From Oreohelix idahoensis (Eukaryota > Mollusca > Gastropoda > Stylommatophora > Oreohelicidae): 64,000 nucleotides of DNA. The stretch spans positions 58,501-122,500 of the forward strand of contig JAMPIV010017579.1 in assembly GCA_024509875.1 (NCBI GenBank), given 5' to 3'. Under the pieces are notes generated by a model, which saw nothing but the letters and a program-made list of their open reading frames with translations, was not told the origin of the DNA and did not search any database. This document shows positions 43,973 through 56,386 of the stretch, piece by piece. Positions within the stretch are counted from its first letter, which is position 1. Each line of letters opens with the position of its first letter. Made by a program: the position numbers and the translations under genes.

Positions 43973-46469
43973 TGTGATAAAATGCTACATTAAAAAACCC
44001 GCTCAAATATAATCATAGTACAGCATTTGAATTTTTTTTTCACTAAGCCAAGATAAAATTTTCTACTCCTCCCGACACCAGTCCTACCCGCTTGATATTT
44101 GAGATTTTTTCCACTATTGCCGGAAAAGTTATAAAGAAATTCTATAGTTGACCTCGTTTTGAAGGCCAATGCTACTAGATTTGAAAATTATCAAGGATCA
44201 CAATAAAATCCAACCGTTAGAAAAATAAAACTAACTAACTCATTCTTAGGGTCTATTAATAGAAATAGCCTTAGCGACCGTTGTTAGGGCACATTTTTTC
44301 CCTATCGCCAAGATGTAAAATAAAGCATTTGAAAAGGAAAAAATCTAGCCTAGCGATACTGAAACTAAAAGACCAATTTTGTGCAGGGAGAGAAAGGGGT
44401 AGGAAAGGAAAACTTAGAATATTTATTTCTTCATAAAACGAAAGAGAGTAAATAAAAGAGATGCTTTGACAGTAGAGCAATATTGTTTAAAATAGCATCA
44501 TATAGTAACTTATCTGGATTTTGAACAATTATTTCCTTAATATGGTATCTTAGTGAAAAGAGTCCCATAATAAAAAGGAAAAGTACAAAGATGAAAACGA
44601 AGATAAAGAAGAAAGTAACACCTATCTAGAAGGATAGATGACAGTAGTCTGATCAATAATCACTTTAAATAATTAAAATCGCCCAAGTAATAACACAGAT
44701 ATGGTAGAAATAAAAAATTAAGACGGACTGACAGACTCACTGATAACCTTGCTCAGTTTTGAAAATCTTCGCCCAAAAAAGTCAAATCCGTTTGACTTGA
44801 TTTGATTGGGTGAGGCTAGTTAGGAAAGGGAAGGTAAAACTGAAGATTTGCCAGCCAAAGCGAAACATATTTCTACACAGTAAGATAAACTCAGACTGGC
44901 CAACGCATTGATAGACACCCAAAAATGTTTGGGGTTTTTCAAAAAAGAGTCAAATTTTGGACGCGGTATTCCATTGGCTAGTACGATTGATAATAGGAAA
45001 AGAATACAAGGCTAGAACGCCATTTGAAATTTTATAACCGCAGTGCTAAGATGAGATCAGAAGGGGAGCTTGCCTGAATGTTTTACCTTCTGGACAACGG
45101 CAGTTTAACTTGTGCCATTATTCTGCTAGTCGTCTTGTGTATTGTGTAACATATTTCATTGATTGCGGTAAGAGAAATTATTTGTTAATATTCTTATTAA
45201 TGTGTAGAGGCTAACCCAGATAAGGCGCCCACAAATTTTGTGTTGTGCGACATTGCTATTGTGGAAGCTTATGACATCCTAAGGGAGCACATGCATGCCT
45301 TAGCAGACTATTGAAGCAGAAAAAAAATGTAAATGGTGTTTGAATATTGCCATGCATAACAAAATAATTTGACTATAAGACCAGAAAGCTACTGGCAGTT
45401 CTCTACAGGCCAAAGTGTTCCAATAACTCTTGGAGATTAAATAGGAAGTCATACTACCAGAGTTAACAGATCATTGGAAAGAAAAAAGAAAAGAGTGTAT
45501 CCCAGCTGATGATATAAAAGATAACTAAAGTCTAAGTGACAGAGGCGTTGAAGCCATGTGGGAAAGAGCAGATACCCACGGATTGAGAAGAAGTCACAAT
45601 ACAATTAGGAACTGTAGCTATTGATTAGCACTTGGGCTGATCACTACGAGTGTTTAACGATGTTTATTAGTTAGGTGTGGAGATGTGTATATGAAGTGTA
45701 TTTAGGGAGGCATTGTTCATTGTTGCAGGGTTGCATCAACGAGTAACCAGTAAGACAAAACCTGGAGAGGCAGTGTACGAGGCAACTTACCTGTTGCTTG
45801 TATTGTGAAAATTTAACTGCAAAACTGACTTCAGCTGAGACACGGGTGGACAGAAAGTGTCATATTTCCAGTCAACCACCTACTTGCCACGGATTGAAAG
45901 ATAAGCCTTCGTTTTGAGGGCTAATGACTTCTCATTTCATTGTTAACCTCCACACTGTAATTAAGCGTTCTAGTGACATGATGAAAGGAACAGTTCTTCC
46001 AACTAGTGACCCTTCTTAATACCTTGTTACTACAGCCAGGGATGCAAGTACAGAAACATTTTAATAATATCATTTATTGGACAAGAATGTCCATCCACTG
46101 TATTTACCTGTGTACATAACCATTTTTATTTTGAGTTTACCCTTCCTGATTCAAAACATTTGAGAGTCAGGAAATAAAAATTGTAAATTAATTCTATAAC
46201 TTTAACCACTGTCTTACTTGAGTTTATTAGATTGAGTTACAGTTGCGTTAAATTTGTTATCATACATCACACCTACATTACCCTAGACACGTAGCAATAT
46301 AAATTAATAGACTTAAAATATTTCGCAGAGTGAGATCATAGGATGGTAGCAGTTAGGTACCCTGAGAATACATCATCATGAACTATTAGACTCAGGGACT
46401 TACATAGCTGGACCTCACTCTGTAGACAATTAATAATAATTAACATAAATAACATATAAACCCACCACA
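43973..46469 (+). repeat. Element C 3-prime LTR
   Basis: 2497 bp, the same as 36904-39404 but for scattered substitutions and small indels, for example CTCCGTTTAAAAACC versus CTACATTAAAAAACC near the start. Confidence 0.94.
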
Positions 46470-46719
46470 AGAATAACAAAAAACAATTCTCACTGATTCG
46501 TTTGGTTTGGTTTTAAGCACCATCTTCATTATACACGGATAACTCCATTATTGCTTCGATCTCCTCCTTTAGGTCACACAAGGAGGATCTCAGAACAGTT
46601 CATGAACTCCGTAGCACCAGCTAGGATCCCAATTTGTGTATTTGGGATCACACATTCTATAAATATTTTTTTCTCCCAGTGACAACATCATTTTCCATTT
46701 ACACCTCATATCATTAGCT

Positions 46720-47020
46720 TCTATTTATATATGTGTACTATAACAGATCACACGATTGGTATCTTCTATTTCTGCAATGCATAATATACATATCACAATA
46801 CTTATATCTTCTATTCCTGTATGCATACTACATTAGATCGCAATAGCTATATCTTCTATTCTTGTATGCATGCTATATTATATCGTAAGACTGCCATCCT
46901 CCTTTTCTGTATACATATTATAATAGATAATGGGGATTGATATTTTCTTTTGCTTCATGCATACAATATCAGATCTCATGACTGCCATCTGTTCATCTAT
47001 GTATATGTGACCGCGCCCTG
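46720..47020. repeat. Diverged minisatellite, unit about 45-60 bp
   Basis: About six imperfect units built around TATCTTCTATTCCTGTATGCATACTA followed by a variant of ATAGATCGCAA. Two more units of the same kind lie at 60310-60400. Confidence 0.75.
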
Positions 47021-47216
47021 CTATGATGGATAGTTATATGTATGTTATAATATTAAAATTAACATATAATAGTGTAATAACGAACAATGATCCGCCTGCA
47101 GCATTGCCTTTACATTATAAATAGGTAAAAATAATACAGTATAATTTAAAGCTAACAGATGGTAACCGTTACCGTTTCAATTCTTATATTTCTAGTCTTA
47201 TAAACAATAAACGTAG

Positions 47217-47589
47217 TTGACTTTAAGACGTGCATTTAAGATGTTCAAGGCTCCAACAACAAAATGTCCTATATCTAGGAAATTGAAAATTACCAGTAAT
47301 AAGAAACTTCTCAGACTCCAGCTGGGAAAAGGCTATTTCAAATTAGAGGAACATTACTGTGCAAGATGTCTTCAAGGCAATAATATAGAACATTTCTTAT
47401 TCAAATGTAAAAGGTTTTAACAAATGAGAATCCCAGTACTAGATTATTTGCAGGCACCAAATTTACCTATAAATATAGAAGAGGTTTTAAAAATAGACAG
47501 ACTTAGGGAACGCCATAAAATAGTCAAGCAGTATTTAAAAAGAACAAAAGTTAATATATACGTATTAATTGGGAAGGTGAAAGTCTGAT
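47217..47589 (+). pseudogene. C-terminal end of a LINE polyprotein (zinc-knuckle part)
   Basis: Frame KLKITSNKKLLRLQLGKGYF ... HYCARCLQGNNIEHFLFKC, an in-frame stop at 47418, then 56 more codons (LPINIEEVLKIDRLRERHKI). The Cx2Cx7Hx4C pattern after a LRLQLGKG motif is typical of the end of RNase-H-bearing LINEs of the Jockey/I type. The upstream part is not readable, so the family is not certain. Confidence 0.5.
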
Positions 47590-47606
47590 GATGTTCATAC
47601 AATACT

Positions 47607-50186
47607 GTCGTAGATTTTTTGATAGGAAAATTAAGACTTGGGTTGGTCCCTTCTGAATAGATTGGAATGAGTTATAGTCACAGTGTGAGATAGAAATAGA
47701 AAATAGATTTCCACGAGTGAGGTGGTAGAATGGTGATAGAGGGTATCTCTGAGAGCGAGAAAATTTTCTGTCTCTCTCACCTATCTTCTACGACAGATTT
47801 AGAGTAGTCAGACAGTCTAACACATATACATTAAATATATATATATATATCTATCCACTCACGTGCACGCACATTCAAGTGACGACAGGTAGACACACAG
47901 ACGTGGGAAAACTATAACAATGATTTTATAAATATTCTAGAACGAGCTGACCAATACGCTGATTAATTTCAAGAGAAACTTTAATTATCATCTAAAATTT
48001 CTTCATAACACATAGAAATTACATCAAAGCATATACAAATAGTCATAAAAAAATCAAGGAATTGCTACAAGAAATGATAGACCCACGGTTAGATCTTATC
48101 CCTTGAGGTATGCCCACAGTCCTGTTGGAAGAAAGTGATAGCCCCAAGGAAACAAGGATACATAGGATTAGGTCTAATATTTCCCCCTTCTTAAGGTATG
48201 GACACACTTGATATCTCTGCTCTATTTTAAGGGAAATATGATTAGCAATACTTGCATACAGAAAGTTAAGATAGCAAAATGGGTGCCCAATTACAACAAT
48301 AAAGAAATCACTCCGTCCTGCATTCACTCTATTTATTCAGCTGAGCACACGTGCACATGTTCATACTCACAGCTTTGATAGCCACTTCTGGAAAACACAA
48401 TTTATAGGACACTCACATACAGAGTCGTCAAAGGCAGTCTTTGACCAAGAAATCCCAAGTTCCAAAAAGTCGGGATGAATTCTCTGCTTCCGGGAACGAT
48501 TTCTTGGATGTTCTTATTTTTCGGATGTCTGTTTAGGTCACATTATAATTGTCCAGGCATGAAACATTAACAACGAGCACAGTGTCAATAGCTTCGGTTT
48601 CTAGAATTGAGGAATGTCAGATCGGTGTCTACTTTCAGGAAAGGACTATATTTGGTCACCACACCACTCCGTCGGAATGTTACTGACGTTAATATGTTAC
48701 TTGCCACAACGGCTAAAAATTGACATAAAGTTTGTGCAGAAATCTGATCTGGCTCAGAGGCCCAGTATAAACATTTAGTCTTTAATTTTAAAAAACCCGT
48801 TAGTGAGAGTGGTACTCTGTCTATTTATGAAGACACACGCACTGACAGACAGGTGTTAACTTGTAAACCCACGTGGTTAAAAGATAAAAATGTTTATATT
48901 TCTCACAGGTATGTCTCTGTACTAAAAGCTGGCAAAGTTGGGTTACCCAGTATTCACTGAATATAGAAAAACACATATGAAATATTTTACATATTATGTA
49001 CTCAATATAACTTACATTTTTAAACTGCAAGCGTATAGCTTGACTTATCATTTAAAACTTTCCCGTGAAATAAGTTATATACACAAAATCATCAATCATC
49101 ATGAATTAGGAATACATACGTATACGTCATCACTCATGAGGCATCTATCATTTATAAGTTAGTTTAGAAAAATTATTCTCGTCTGATTATTTAGCAGTTA
49201 AAGTTAATTCATTAAAAGCCGACTGAGTGTAAGCTACAAATTATAATTTATTCTGTTTTCCACTGTAACTCATCAGCTAGAGAATATAACAGACTTATAA
49301 ATTATTCACTCTGCACAAAAGAACTCGGGAAATAAAATAAGCGATCTAACACTTTAAACACTCACAAAATACTAGATATTATATATAATATTTACCTCCA
49401 CACACAGAACTACAGACTAAACCATGAACTAGAATACTGCAATCTAATGGTAGTTTAGAACTCGGCAAAATGGCCAAGAAACTCAGACTTCGCCAAAACA
49501 CAGATATTTGATCTAGCACAGCGTTCTGTCTACTGCAACATTTAGGAGTCAGAATGAAATTAAAGTTTAACATTCTGGTTATGTCTATGAAACAAAGACA
49601 GGATCCCACTATTTCCAAAACCTGGCATTTAGCCTCCCCTTCTCTTAACACCTCCTGTTAACTTAGACGTATGACGTAACTGCCATCAGTGCCTTCACAC
49701 TTACATCTAACTATTCTCATTACTGAGCGAGGTGTGAGTGGCAGATCACACTTTTCGCTGAGAAAGGTAGCCGAGAAACTACGTGTCAGGTGGAATATCC
49801 CAGACAAATGTCTCAAACTGCGCCTTGGAGATGTCGGATATCGCGCCTTTCCTGAGCGCTCAGCCGAAGGAACCGCGCGTGACAGGTGCAAATGTAGACA
49901 TTTAGTCTGCTCTCATGTCTGAGATAAGCGAAAGTCACAGTTTCGTTCACTGACATCTAATGCAATAGAATGCATGTTAACGCTCTCCTGTCTCGTGTCG
50001 AGACTGACGCGTTATGTCATAACTGCGTTTACCAGTATGAGAAAGAAAACGGTAAAGTTGAGAATGGGAAAGAAATAATTTTCGCAAACTAGTGAATGCG
50101 AAAAATTCAGGAAAAGGATACAGAGTAATAATAAAATAGAGGACACGGGTGAAGAAAAGAAGAGGATATAGAAAATTTATAGATCA
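47607..50186 (-). repeat. Element D LTR (3-prime in element orientation)
   Basis: TGTCGTAGATTTTTTG ... TATAGATCA. Corresponds to 53945-56386 base for base apart from scattered changes, a 366-bp segment present only here (47814-48179) and the SINE present only in the other. The part from 48180 to 50186 has exactly the same length (2007 bp) as its partner without the SINE. Confidence 0.93.
47814..48179. other. 366-bp segment present in only one LTR of element D
   Basis: Includes a short (AT)n run and no recognised gene. The borders (AGTCTAACAC ... AGGTCTAATA) show no clear target duplication, so it may be an old LTR part deleted from the partner rather than an insertion. Confidence 0.75.
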
Positions 50187-51440
50187 TAAATGTCTACGCG
50201 ACAGAACGTCCCCCCTTTAAGATATGGACTCACTCCATGTCTACGTTATGGAAATAAATTTCCTATATCCGTAGCTTCAGGATGTCTGTCCTCTTCCCTC
50301 TCATCTCCCCCTCCATCTCTCTCCAATTCCTACTCAAGTCTACTCCCAAGGTTTCCTTTCTCTGGAATGTCTCCCATGCGCGCTTGAAAGAGCGTCGCCG
50401 CTTTTGACATTTTTGAAAGATTTCGTGTGTGTGCAGTGGGATTTCCCTGCCACTATCGTCATCTTCGTCAGTTTTGGCGAACGTCAGGAGATGTTCGGAG
50501 GTCGGCACCGGTCTTTCCGAGTATCTCTTTAACAGATTTAAATGGAAAACCTTCTCCTTTCCTTCAATAGAGATCTGGTAGTTAGCCTTAGAAATCTTTT
50601 TCAGGACGGTAAACGGTCCTTGCCATCCGATCCTCAGTTGGTTGTTCTCGGTAGGGAGTAACACCAAAACTTTCTCTCCTGCTTCCAATTCTCTTTCTTT
50701 CGCGACTTTCCTGTATCGGTTAGCGTGCTTTGTGCGTGCTCGCTTAAAGTTAGTCGTTGCTAGGTCCCATCCTAGTTTCAACCTAAACTTTAAATCCGAC
50801 ACATATTTACTTGCTGAGACAACTGTCTCATCTGCCTTCTCGTCTGTCAGAGACTGAAGTAAGGCTTCGAGCGGGCCCTTAATGGGTCTGCCGAATAAAA
50901 GCGTAGCTGGCGGAAATCCTGTGGAAGTATGAGGAGATTCTCTGTAGCCAAATAAAGCTGCCGGAATGCAACAATCCCAATCTTCAGGTTTCACTTGTGC
51001 CAGTTTACTTAACATCATGTTGAGGTTTCCGTTAACACGATCTACTAACCCACTTCTGGCCGGAGTATAAGGCTTAGTGTAGATGTGCTGGTTCCTCAAG
51101 ATCTTCACGATCTCATCCATCAACAGGTTTTGGTATGGAGATCCGTTATCCGTCAACACTTGCTGAGGGAATCCCAACCGAGTGAAAATCTGCACGAGGG
51201 CTTCTGCGACATGCTTGGCATCTGCGCATGTTAGCGGGATAGCTTCTGCCCATAAAGTGCATGTGTCGACTAAGGTCATGATGTACCTGTTCCTTCTTTT
51301 AGTCCTTTCTAGGGGTCCTAAAATGTCTATCACAACCCGTTCAAATGGTGTTCCCATTATTGGCATTTCACCCATGTGGACTGGGGGTGTCCGTTGCTTG
51401 GGTGGTACACGTTGGCACTGGGCACAGGATTTGACATACA
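50187..51440 (-). pseudogene. pol: Element D integrase with altered catalytic residue
   Basis: Minus strand: YVKSCAQCQRVPPK, core VVIDILGPLERTKRR (first Asp), AEAIPLTCADAKHVAEALVQ, LTDNGSPYQN (second Asp), then ARSGLVDRVNGNL, where the catalytic Glu seen in B (GLVERFNG) is replaced by Asp. LLFGRPIKGPLEALLQ and the C-terminal LRIGWQGPFTVLKKI ... KGKEKVFHLNLLKRY follow, then a non-homologous tail of about 60 codons that stops at 50263. A purine tract (AAAGGGGGG, minus strand, 50210-50218) lies about 30 bases from the LTR. No reverse transcriptase follows. Confidence 0.9.
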
Positions 51441-53143
51441 TACCTGATAATATCAGTATTTACTCCTGGCCACCAATAATGAGTGGTTATCCGTTGGTTT
51501 GTGGCGTTCTGTCCCATATGTCCGCTGAAGGGAAGAGAGAGCCCCATTTCTAGGATTTGGCTTCTGTACTGTTTCGGTACTAGGAGCTGATTGTAACCTT
51601 GGTCAGGCTTGCCCGTTCTGCGATAAAGTACGCCATCCTTAGAAAAAATGTCCCTTTGCTGTCTGGGTTCCTTAGCCATGGGCAGTTTCCTAAAGCAGGG
51701 TGCAAAAGTAGGGTTCTTGTACTGCGCTTCTTTAAGTTCCATAGGTAACAAATTAGGCGCAGGCTCCCGTTCCTTCTTGGTTTGCCCTCTTGTAGTTACT
51801 GCTGCCACAATCGGCTCTTCCGGTTTCCCAATACACACGTATCTACCGCCAAGTATGACTGGGTAGATGGGATCATCCATAACAGCTGCTTTGATCACAC
51901 CTCTGACAAACTCAGAGTGGATCTCCACCAGTGCGATGGGAAGCGCTGTAGGTGCATCACTCTTAGAAACTCCACAAAATTGGACGGTCTCTCCTGTCTC
52001 TTGACCGGGTTTAACCAGGTTTCTGGCAACAATGCAATCATAAGAAAGCCCCGTGTCAAATAAACAAGAAGTTTGAGAACCGTTCAATGTAACAGTACCT
52101 CGCGTAGAGGGTCTCCGTCGGTGTGGTCGGTCTGAGGGGGGGTTTTGAGGTCCAGTTTCTCTGTGGTTATTTTGATTAGAAGCATGAGAAGATTGGTCTA
52201 GATTATTATTTCGAAAATGCTCCTCTGTCGGTTTACGTTTTGTGGCCGGTAGTTCAGCCAGCGCATTGTGATATCGCTCAGACTTTTCTAAGATGTCTTC
52301 AAGCTTTTCTGCCCCCTGCTCAGCTAGAAATCTCCGGGTGTCAGAAGACAAAGTGTTCTTTATTTGTTCGGTTAGAACAAATTCTTCAAGACCTTCATAT
52401 GTAGAGGGGAGCTGTGAAAGCTCAAGGCACTTTGTCAAGTATCCCTTTAGACGGGAAGAGAACTGTTGGAAAGTTTCCGAGCTCTCTTTCCTGCTGTTGC
52501 CGAAGAGTTGCAAAAATTTGCAAGCATTCATTTCGAAACGCTCCAGTAACGCTTTCTTCAACACATCATGGTTGTCTTGTTGGCTGCTTTCCAGTTTGGC
52601 GTAAACATCATACGCACTGCTTTTCAACGCCTGAGAAAGCTTCATATTCCAACGCGACCTCTCTAACCCGTACAGAGTTGCAATTTTCTAAAATTTCTCT
52701 AGATATGTGTCAATCTTCTCATTAGGACAAGGGAAAGATTCTAGCGCAAAAGACATATCAGTGAGGTGAGTAGATTGAGTATTAGAAGGATCAGTTAGGG
52801 AAGAATGAGGAGAAGACTCTCCATTGCTGGAGGTAGAGGCAGTGCCACTCCTTTGGACCTCTAGAGCTTTAAGTGCCAGCTCATGCTGTCTCTCCTCCCT
52901 CTCCTTCTCATGCTGCATCCTGCGAATTTCCATTTCCTCATCCATCTTCTTCTGCTGTAGTAGACGGTCTTCCGCTTCTTTCCTCTCCGCTGCTTCTTCT
53001 TTCCTCCTTAGTTCTTCTTCTTTCTTTTCGGCGTCATATCTCTCAAGTTCGTCCCTGACGAAAGCTTTCGCTTCGTCGCCGTCCAGTCCCTCTTCCCTTG
53101 CTTCCTGTCTGAGCATCTGTCTCAGTTTCGCCCTTTCTGCCAT
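51432..53143 (-). pseudogene. gag-pro: Element D Gag-protease-integrase start
   Basis: Gag begins MAERAKLRQMLRQEAREEG at 53143, a Glu/Arg/Lys coiled coil, then LESFPCPNEKIDTYLEKF and a single in-frame TAG at 52689. The frame then stays open from 52688 to 51432: capsid-like YGLERSRWNMKLSQALKSS, FLAEQGAEKLEDILEKSERY, a short basic region without CCHC knuckle (SDRPHRRRPSTRGTV), protease CLFDTGLSYDCIV, linker VAAVTTRGQTKKERE and the zinc module of integrase (GHMGQNATNQR). One shift near 51435 leads into the integrase core. Gag, protease and integrase thus share one frame. Confidence 0.9.
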
Positions 53144-53944
53144 AGTAAATAGGTGACTGAGACTAGTTGAGAAGGAAAATAAGAAAAGGATACACTGGTT
53201 CCTTACCACTTGCGAGAAAATACCAAACAAAAGATGATATACTTATAACCTGGGATACCTCCTCCAAAAAATATAGTGTCTAACTATCGCTGCTATTAAT
53301 CGGCAATAAAACACCTAATGCAGACGACTACGCCAAATAAATGGTAGTTAAGATTACTCACTGAAAAATAAGTTGCTACAGTGGGAGCAAAATAATTATT
53401 GCAAAAATTATTTTAGGAAGAAAAAAAAATCCCATTAATTTTTAATACACTATCAAGTTTACCCCTGAAGTCAGATCGGGTAAGGGAGGCAATTAATCTG
53501 GACGAAAGTCCGAAACGCACTCCTTAACTTAGTTCAAACACCTTTCTGCTTCAGAACCCTGTGAATGTTATACACTCACAAACTTTACCAGCGTTAGTAT
53601 TACAAAATCAACAATTAACATATATTCCGACAATATCAACCTGTAACTCAAATGTATAATGCTCAATAATGCTGTGGAAAAAACAATATTAGTTGTGTGG
53701 TCAGCACGCCCTTAAACAGATCGTTTCGTCTAGGGGATAAATTATTATTTTTTTTTTTTTTAAGATACACAACTCACAAGACATCACACTCTTACTCTAT
53801 ATCAGAATAAAGAAAATTCAGACGAGCTGATATTTGTCGTACTCGTCTTCCTATTCTAAGTTCAAAATCCCGATAGACGAGTCTACATTTGTCGTACTCG
53901 TCTTCCTATTCTAAGTTCAAAAATCATTCGGACGAGACCACATT
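53144..53944 (-). other. Element D leader with triplicated primer-site region
   Basis: Non-coding, similar in length to the leader of B. Next to the LTR edge lie two nearly identical units of about 55 bp (53821-53875 and 53876-53931) plus the start of a third. Each has GACGAG-x-ATTTGTCGTACTCGTCTTCC; TTTGTCGTA also forms the LTR border. The primer site next to the true edge reads TGGTCTCGTCCGAA on the minus strand. Confidence 0.7.
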
Positions 53945-56386
53945 TGTCGTAGATTTTTTGATAGGAGAATTAAGACTTGGGTTGGTCCCTTCCGAATAGA
54001 TTGGAATGAGTTATAGTCACAGTGTGAGATAGAAATAGAAAATAGATTTCCACGAGTGAGGTAGTAGAATGGTGATAGAGGCTGTCTCTGAGAGCGAGAA
54101 AATCTTCTCTCTCTCTCACCTATCTTCTACGACAGATTTAGAGTAGTCAGACTTTCCCCCTTCTTAAGGTATGGACACACTTGATATCTCTGCTCTATTT
54201 TAAGGGAAATATGATTAGCAATACTTGCATACAGAAAGTTAAGATAGCAAAATGGGTGCCCAATTACAACAATAAAGAAATCACTCCGCCCTGCTTTCAC
54301 TCTATTTATTCAGCCGAGCACACGTGCACATGTTCATACTCACAGCTTTGATAGCCACTTCTGGAAAACACAATTTATAGGACACTCACATACAGAGTCG
54401 TGAAAGGCAGTCTTTGACCAAGAAATCCCCAGTTCCAAAAAGTCGGGATGAATTCTCTGCTTCCGGGAACGATTTCTTGGGTGCTCTTATTTTTCGGATG
54501 TCTGTTTAGGTCACATTATAATTGTCCAGGCATGAAACATTAACAACGAGCACAGTGTCAATAGCTTCGGTTTCTAGAATTGAGGAATGTCAGATCGGTG
54601 TCTACTTTCAGGAAAGGACTATATTTGGTCACCACACCACTCCGTCGGAATGTTACTGACGTTAATATGTTACTTGCCACAACGGCTAAAAATTGACATA
54701 GAGTTTGTGCAGAAATCTGATCTGGCTCAAAGGCCCAGTATAAACATTTAGTCTTTAATAAAAAAAAACCCGTTAGTGAGAGTGGTACTCTGTCTATTTA
54801 TGAAGACACACGCACTGTCAGACAGGTGTTAACTTGTAAACCCACGTGGTTAAAAGATAAAAATGTTTATATTTCTCACAGGTATGTCTCTGTACTAAAA
54901 GCTGGCAAAGTTGGGTTACCCAGTATTCACTGAATAAAGAAAAACACACATGAAATATTTTACTTATTATGTACTCAATATAACTTACATTTTTAAACTG
55001 CAAGCGTATAGCTTGACTTATCATTTAAAACTTTCCCGTGAAATAAGTTATATACACACAATCATCAATCATCATGAATTAGGAATACATACGTATCCGT
55101 CAACACTCATGAGGCATCTATCATTTATAAGTTAGTTTAGAAAAATTATTCTCGTCTGATTATTTAGCAGTTAAAGTTAATTCATTAATAGCCGACTGAG
55201 TGTAAGCTAAAAATTATAATTTATTCTGTTTTCCACTGTAACTCATCAGCTAGAGAATATAACAGACTTATAAATTATTCACTCTGCACAAAAGAACTCG
55301 GGAAATAAAATAAGCGATCTAACACTTTAAACACTCACAAAATACTAGATATTATATATAATATTTACCTCCACACACAGAACTACAGACTAAACCATGA
55401 ACTAGAATACTGCAATCTAATGGTAGTCTAGAACTCGGCAAAATGGCCAAGAAACTCAGACTTCGCCAAAACACAGATATTTGATCTAGCACAGCGTTCT
55501 GTCTACTGCAACATTTAGGAGTCAGAATGAAATTAAAGTTTAACATTCTGGTTATATACCAACGGGCTGATCACCCGTTTGCCAGTCACTTCGATTACGG
55601 AAACAACAGCAAATGGATTGATTTGCCGTTGCCCTAAAGACGCCAATAGGCGTGATGGGAAACAATGGCAAAGAAAACCTATCTGCTGTTGCCCTAAGAC
55701 GCCACTAGGCGTAACGGCCACTGACTGCTTTGACGGTCGGTGGCTAAGGACGGAAGAAGAAGAAGAAGAAGATTCTGGTTATATCTATGAAACAAAGACA
55801 GGATCCCACTATTTCCAAAACCTGGCATTTATCTTCCCCTTCTCTTAACACCTCCTGTTAACTTAGACGCATGACGTAACTGCCATCAGTGCCTTCACAC
55901 TTACATCTAACTATTCTCATTACTGAGCGAGGTGTGAGTGGCAGATCACACTTTTCGCTGAGAAAGGTAGCCGAGAAACTACGTGTCAGGTGGAATATCC
56001 CAGACAAATGTCTCAAACTGCGCCTTGGAGATGTCGGATATCGCGCCTTTCCTGAGCGCTCAGCCGAAGGAACCGCGCGTGACAGGTGCAAATGTAGACA
56101 TTTAGTCTGCTCTCATGTCTGAGATAAGCGAAAGTCACAGTTTCGTTCACTGACATCTAATGCAATAGAATGCATGTTAACGCTCTCCTGTCTCGTGTCG
56201 AGACTGACGCGTTATGTCATAACTGCGTTTACCAGTATGAGAAAGAAAACGGTAACGTTGAGAATGGGAAAGAAATAATTTTCGCAAACTAGTGAATGCG
56301 AAAAATTCAGGAAAAGGATACAGAGTAATAATAAAATAGAGGACACGGGTGAAGAAAAGAAGAGGATATAGAAAATTTATAGATCA
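53945..56386 (-). repeat. Element D LTR (5-prime in element orientation), carries a SINE
   Basis: 2442 bp, TGTCGTAGATTTTTTG ... TATAGATCA. Minus the SINE and its duplication (227 bp) it is 2215 bp. It lacks the 366 bp of its partner. Short frames (55889-56122, 54818-55024) are duplicates of those in the other LTR and appear non-coding. Confidence 0.93.
55558..55771 (+). mobile_element. SINE with LINE-family-2 tail, copy 2
   Basis: Flanked by the exact 13-bp duplication ATTCTGGTTATAT (55545-55557 and 55772-55784); the homologous place in the other LTR of D (near 49570) is empty. About 97 percent identical by eye to the copy at 31883, with a longer (GAA)n tail. Confidence 0.95.

Larger units (their letters stand above)
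36904..46469 (+). mobile_element. LTR retrotransposon C, complete ends, integrase core lost
   Basis: Paired LTRs of 2501 and 2497 bp, flanked by the exact 5-bp duplication AGAAT (36899-36903 and 46470-46474). Inside on the plus strand: primer site, Gag with several breaks, protease, the N-terminal zinc module of integrase, about 350 bp of unrelated sequence in place of the catalytic core, then integrase C-terminus, reverse transcriptase, RNase H and polypurine tract. The LTRs differ by only a few percent by eye. Confidence 0.94.
47607..56386 (-). mobile_element. LTR retrotransposon D, reverse transcriptase and RNase H deleted
   Basis: LTRs 47607-50186 and 53945-56386 enclose Gag, protease and integrase on the minus strand, closely related to element B. 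The internal part passes from the integrase C-terminus (about 50430) to the LTR within 250 bp, so RT and RNase H are gone. The flanks, AATAC before and TTGTG after, do not match, so no target duplication is seen, unlike B and C. Each LTR has one extra segment: 366 bp in the left, a SINE in the right. Confidence 0.9.

Noticed and set aside
36904..46469. Endogenous retrovirus with an envelope gene
   Set aside because: No envelope-like frame exists between RNase H and the 3-prime LTR in any of the elements. They are LTR retrotransposons.
49658..49922. 77-codon frames on both strands, repeated at 55858-56122
   Set aside because: Again a copy pair due to the LTRs of element D. Both strands are open, with no known motif.
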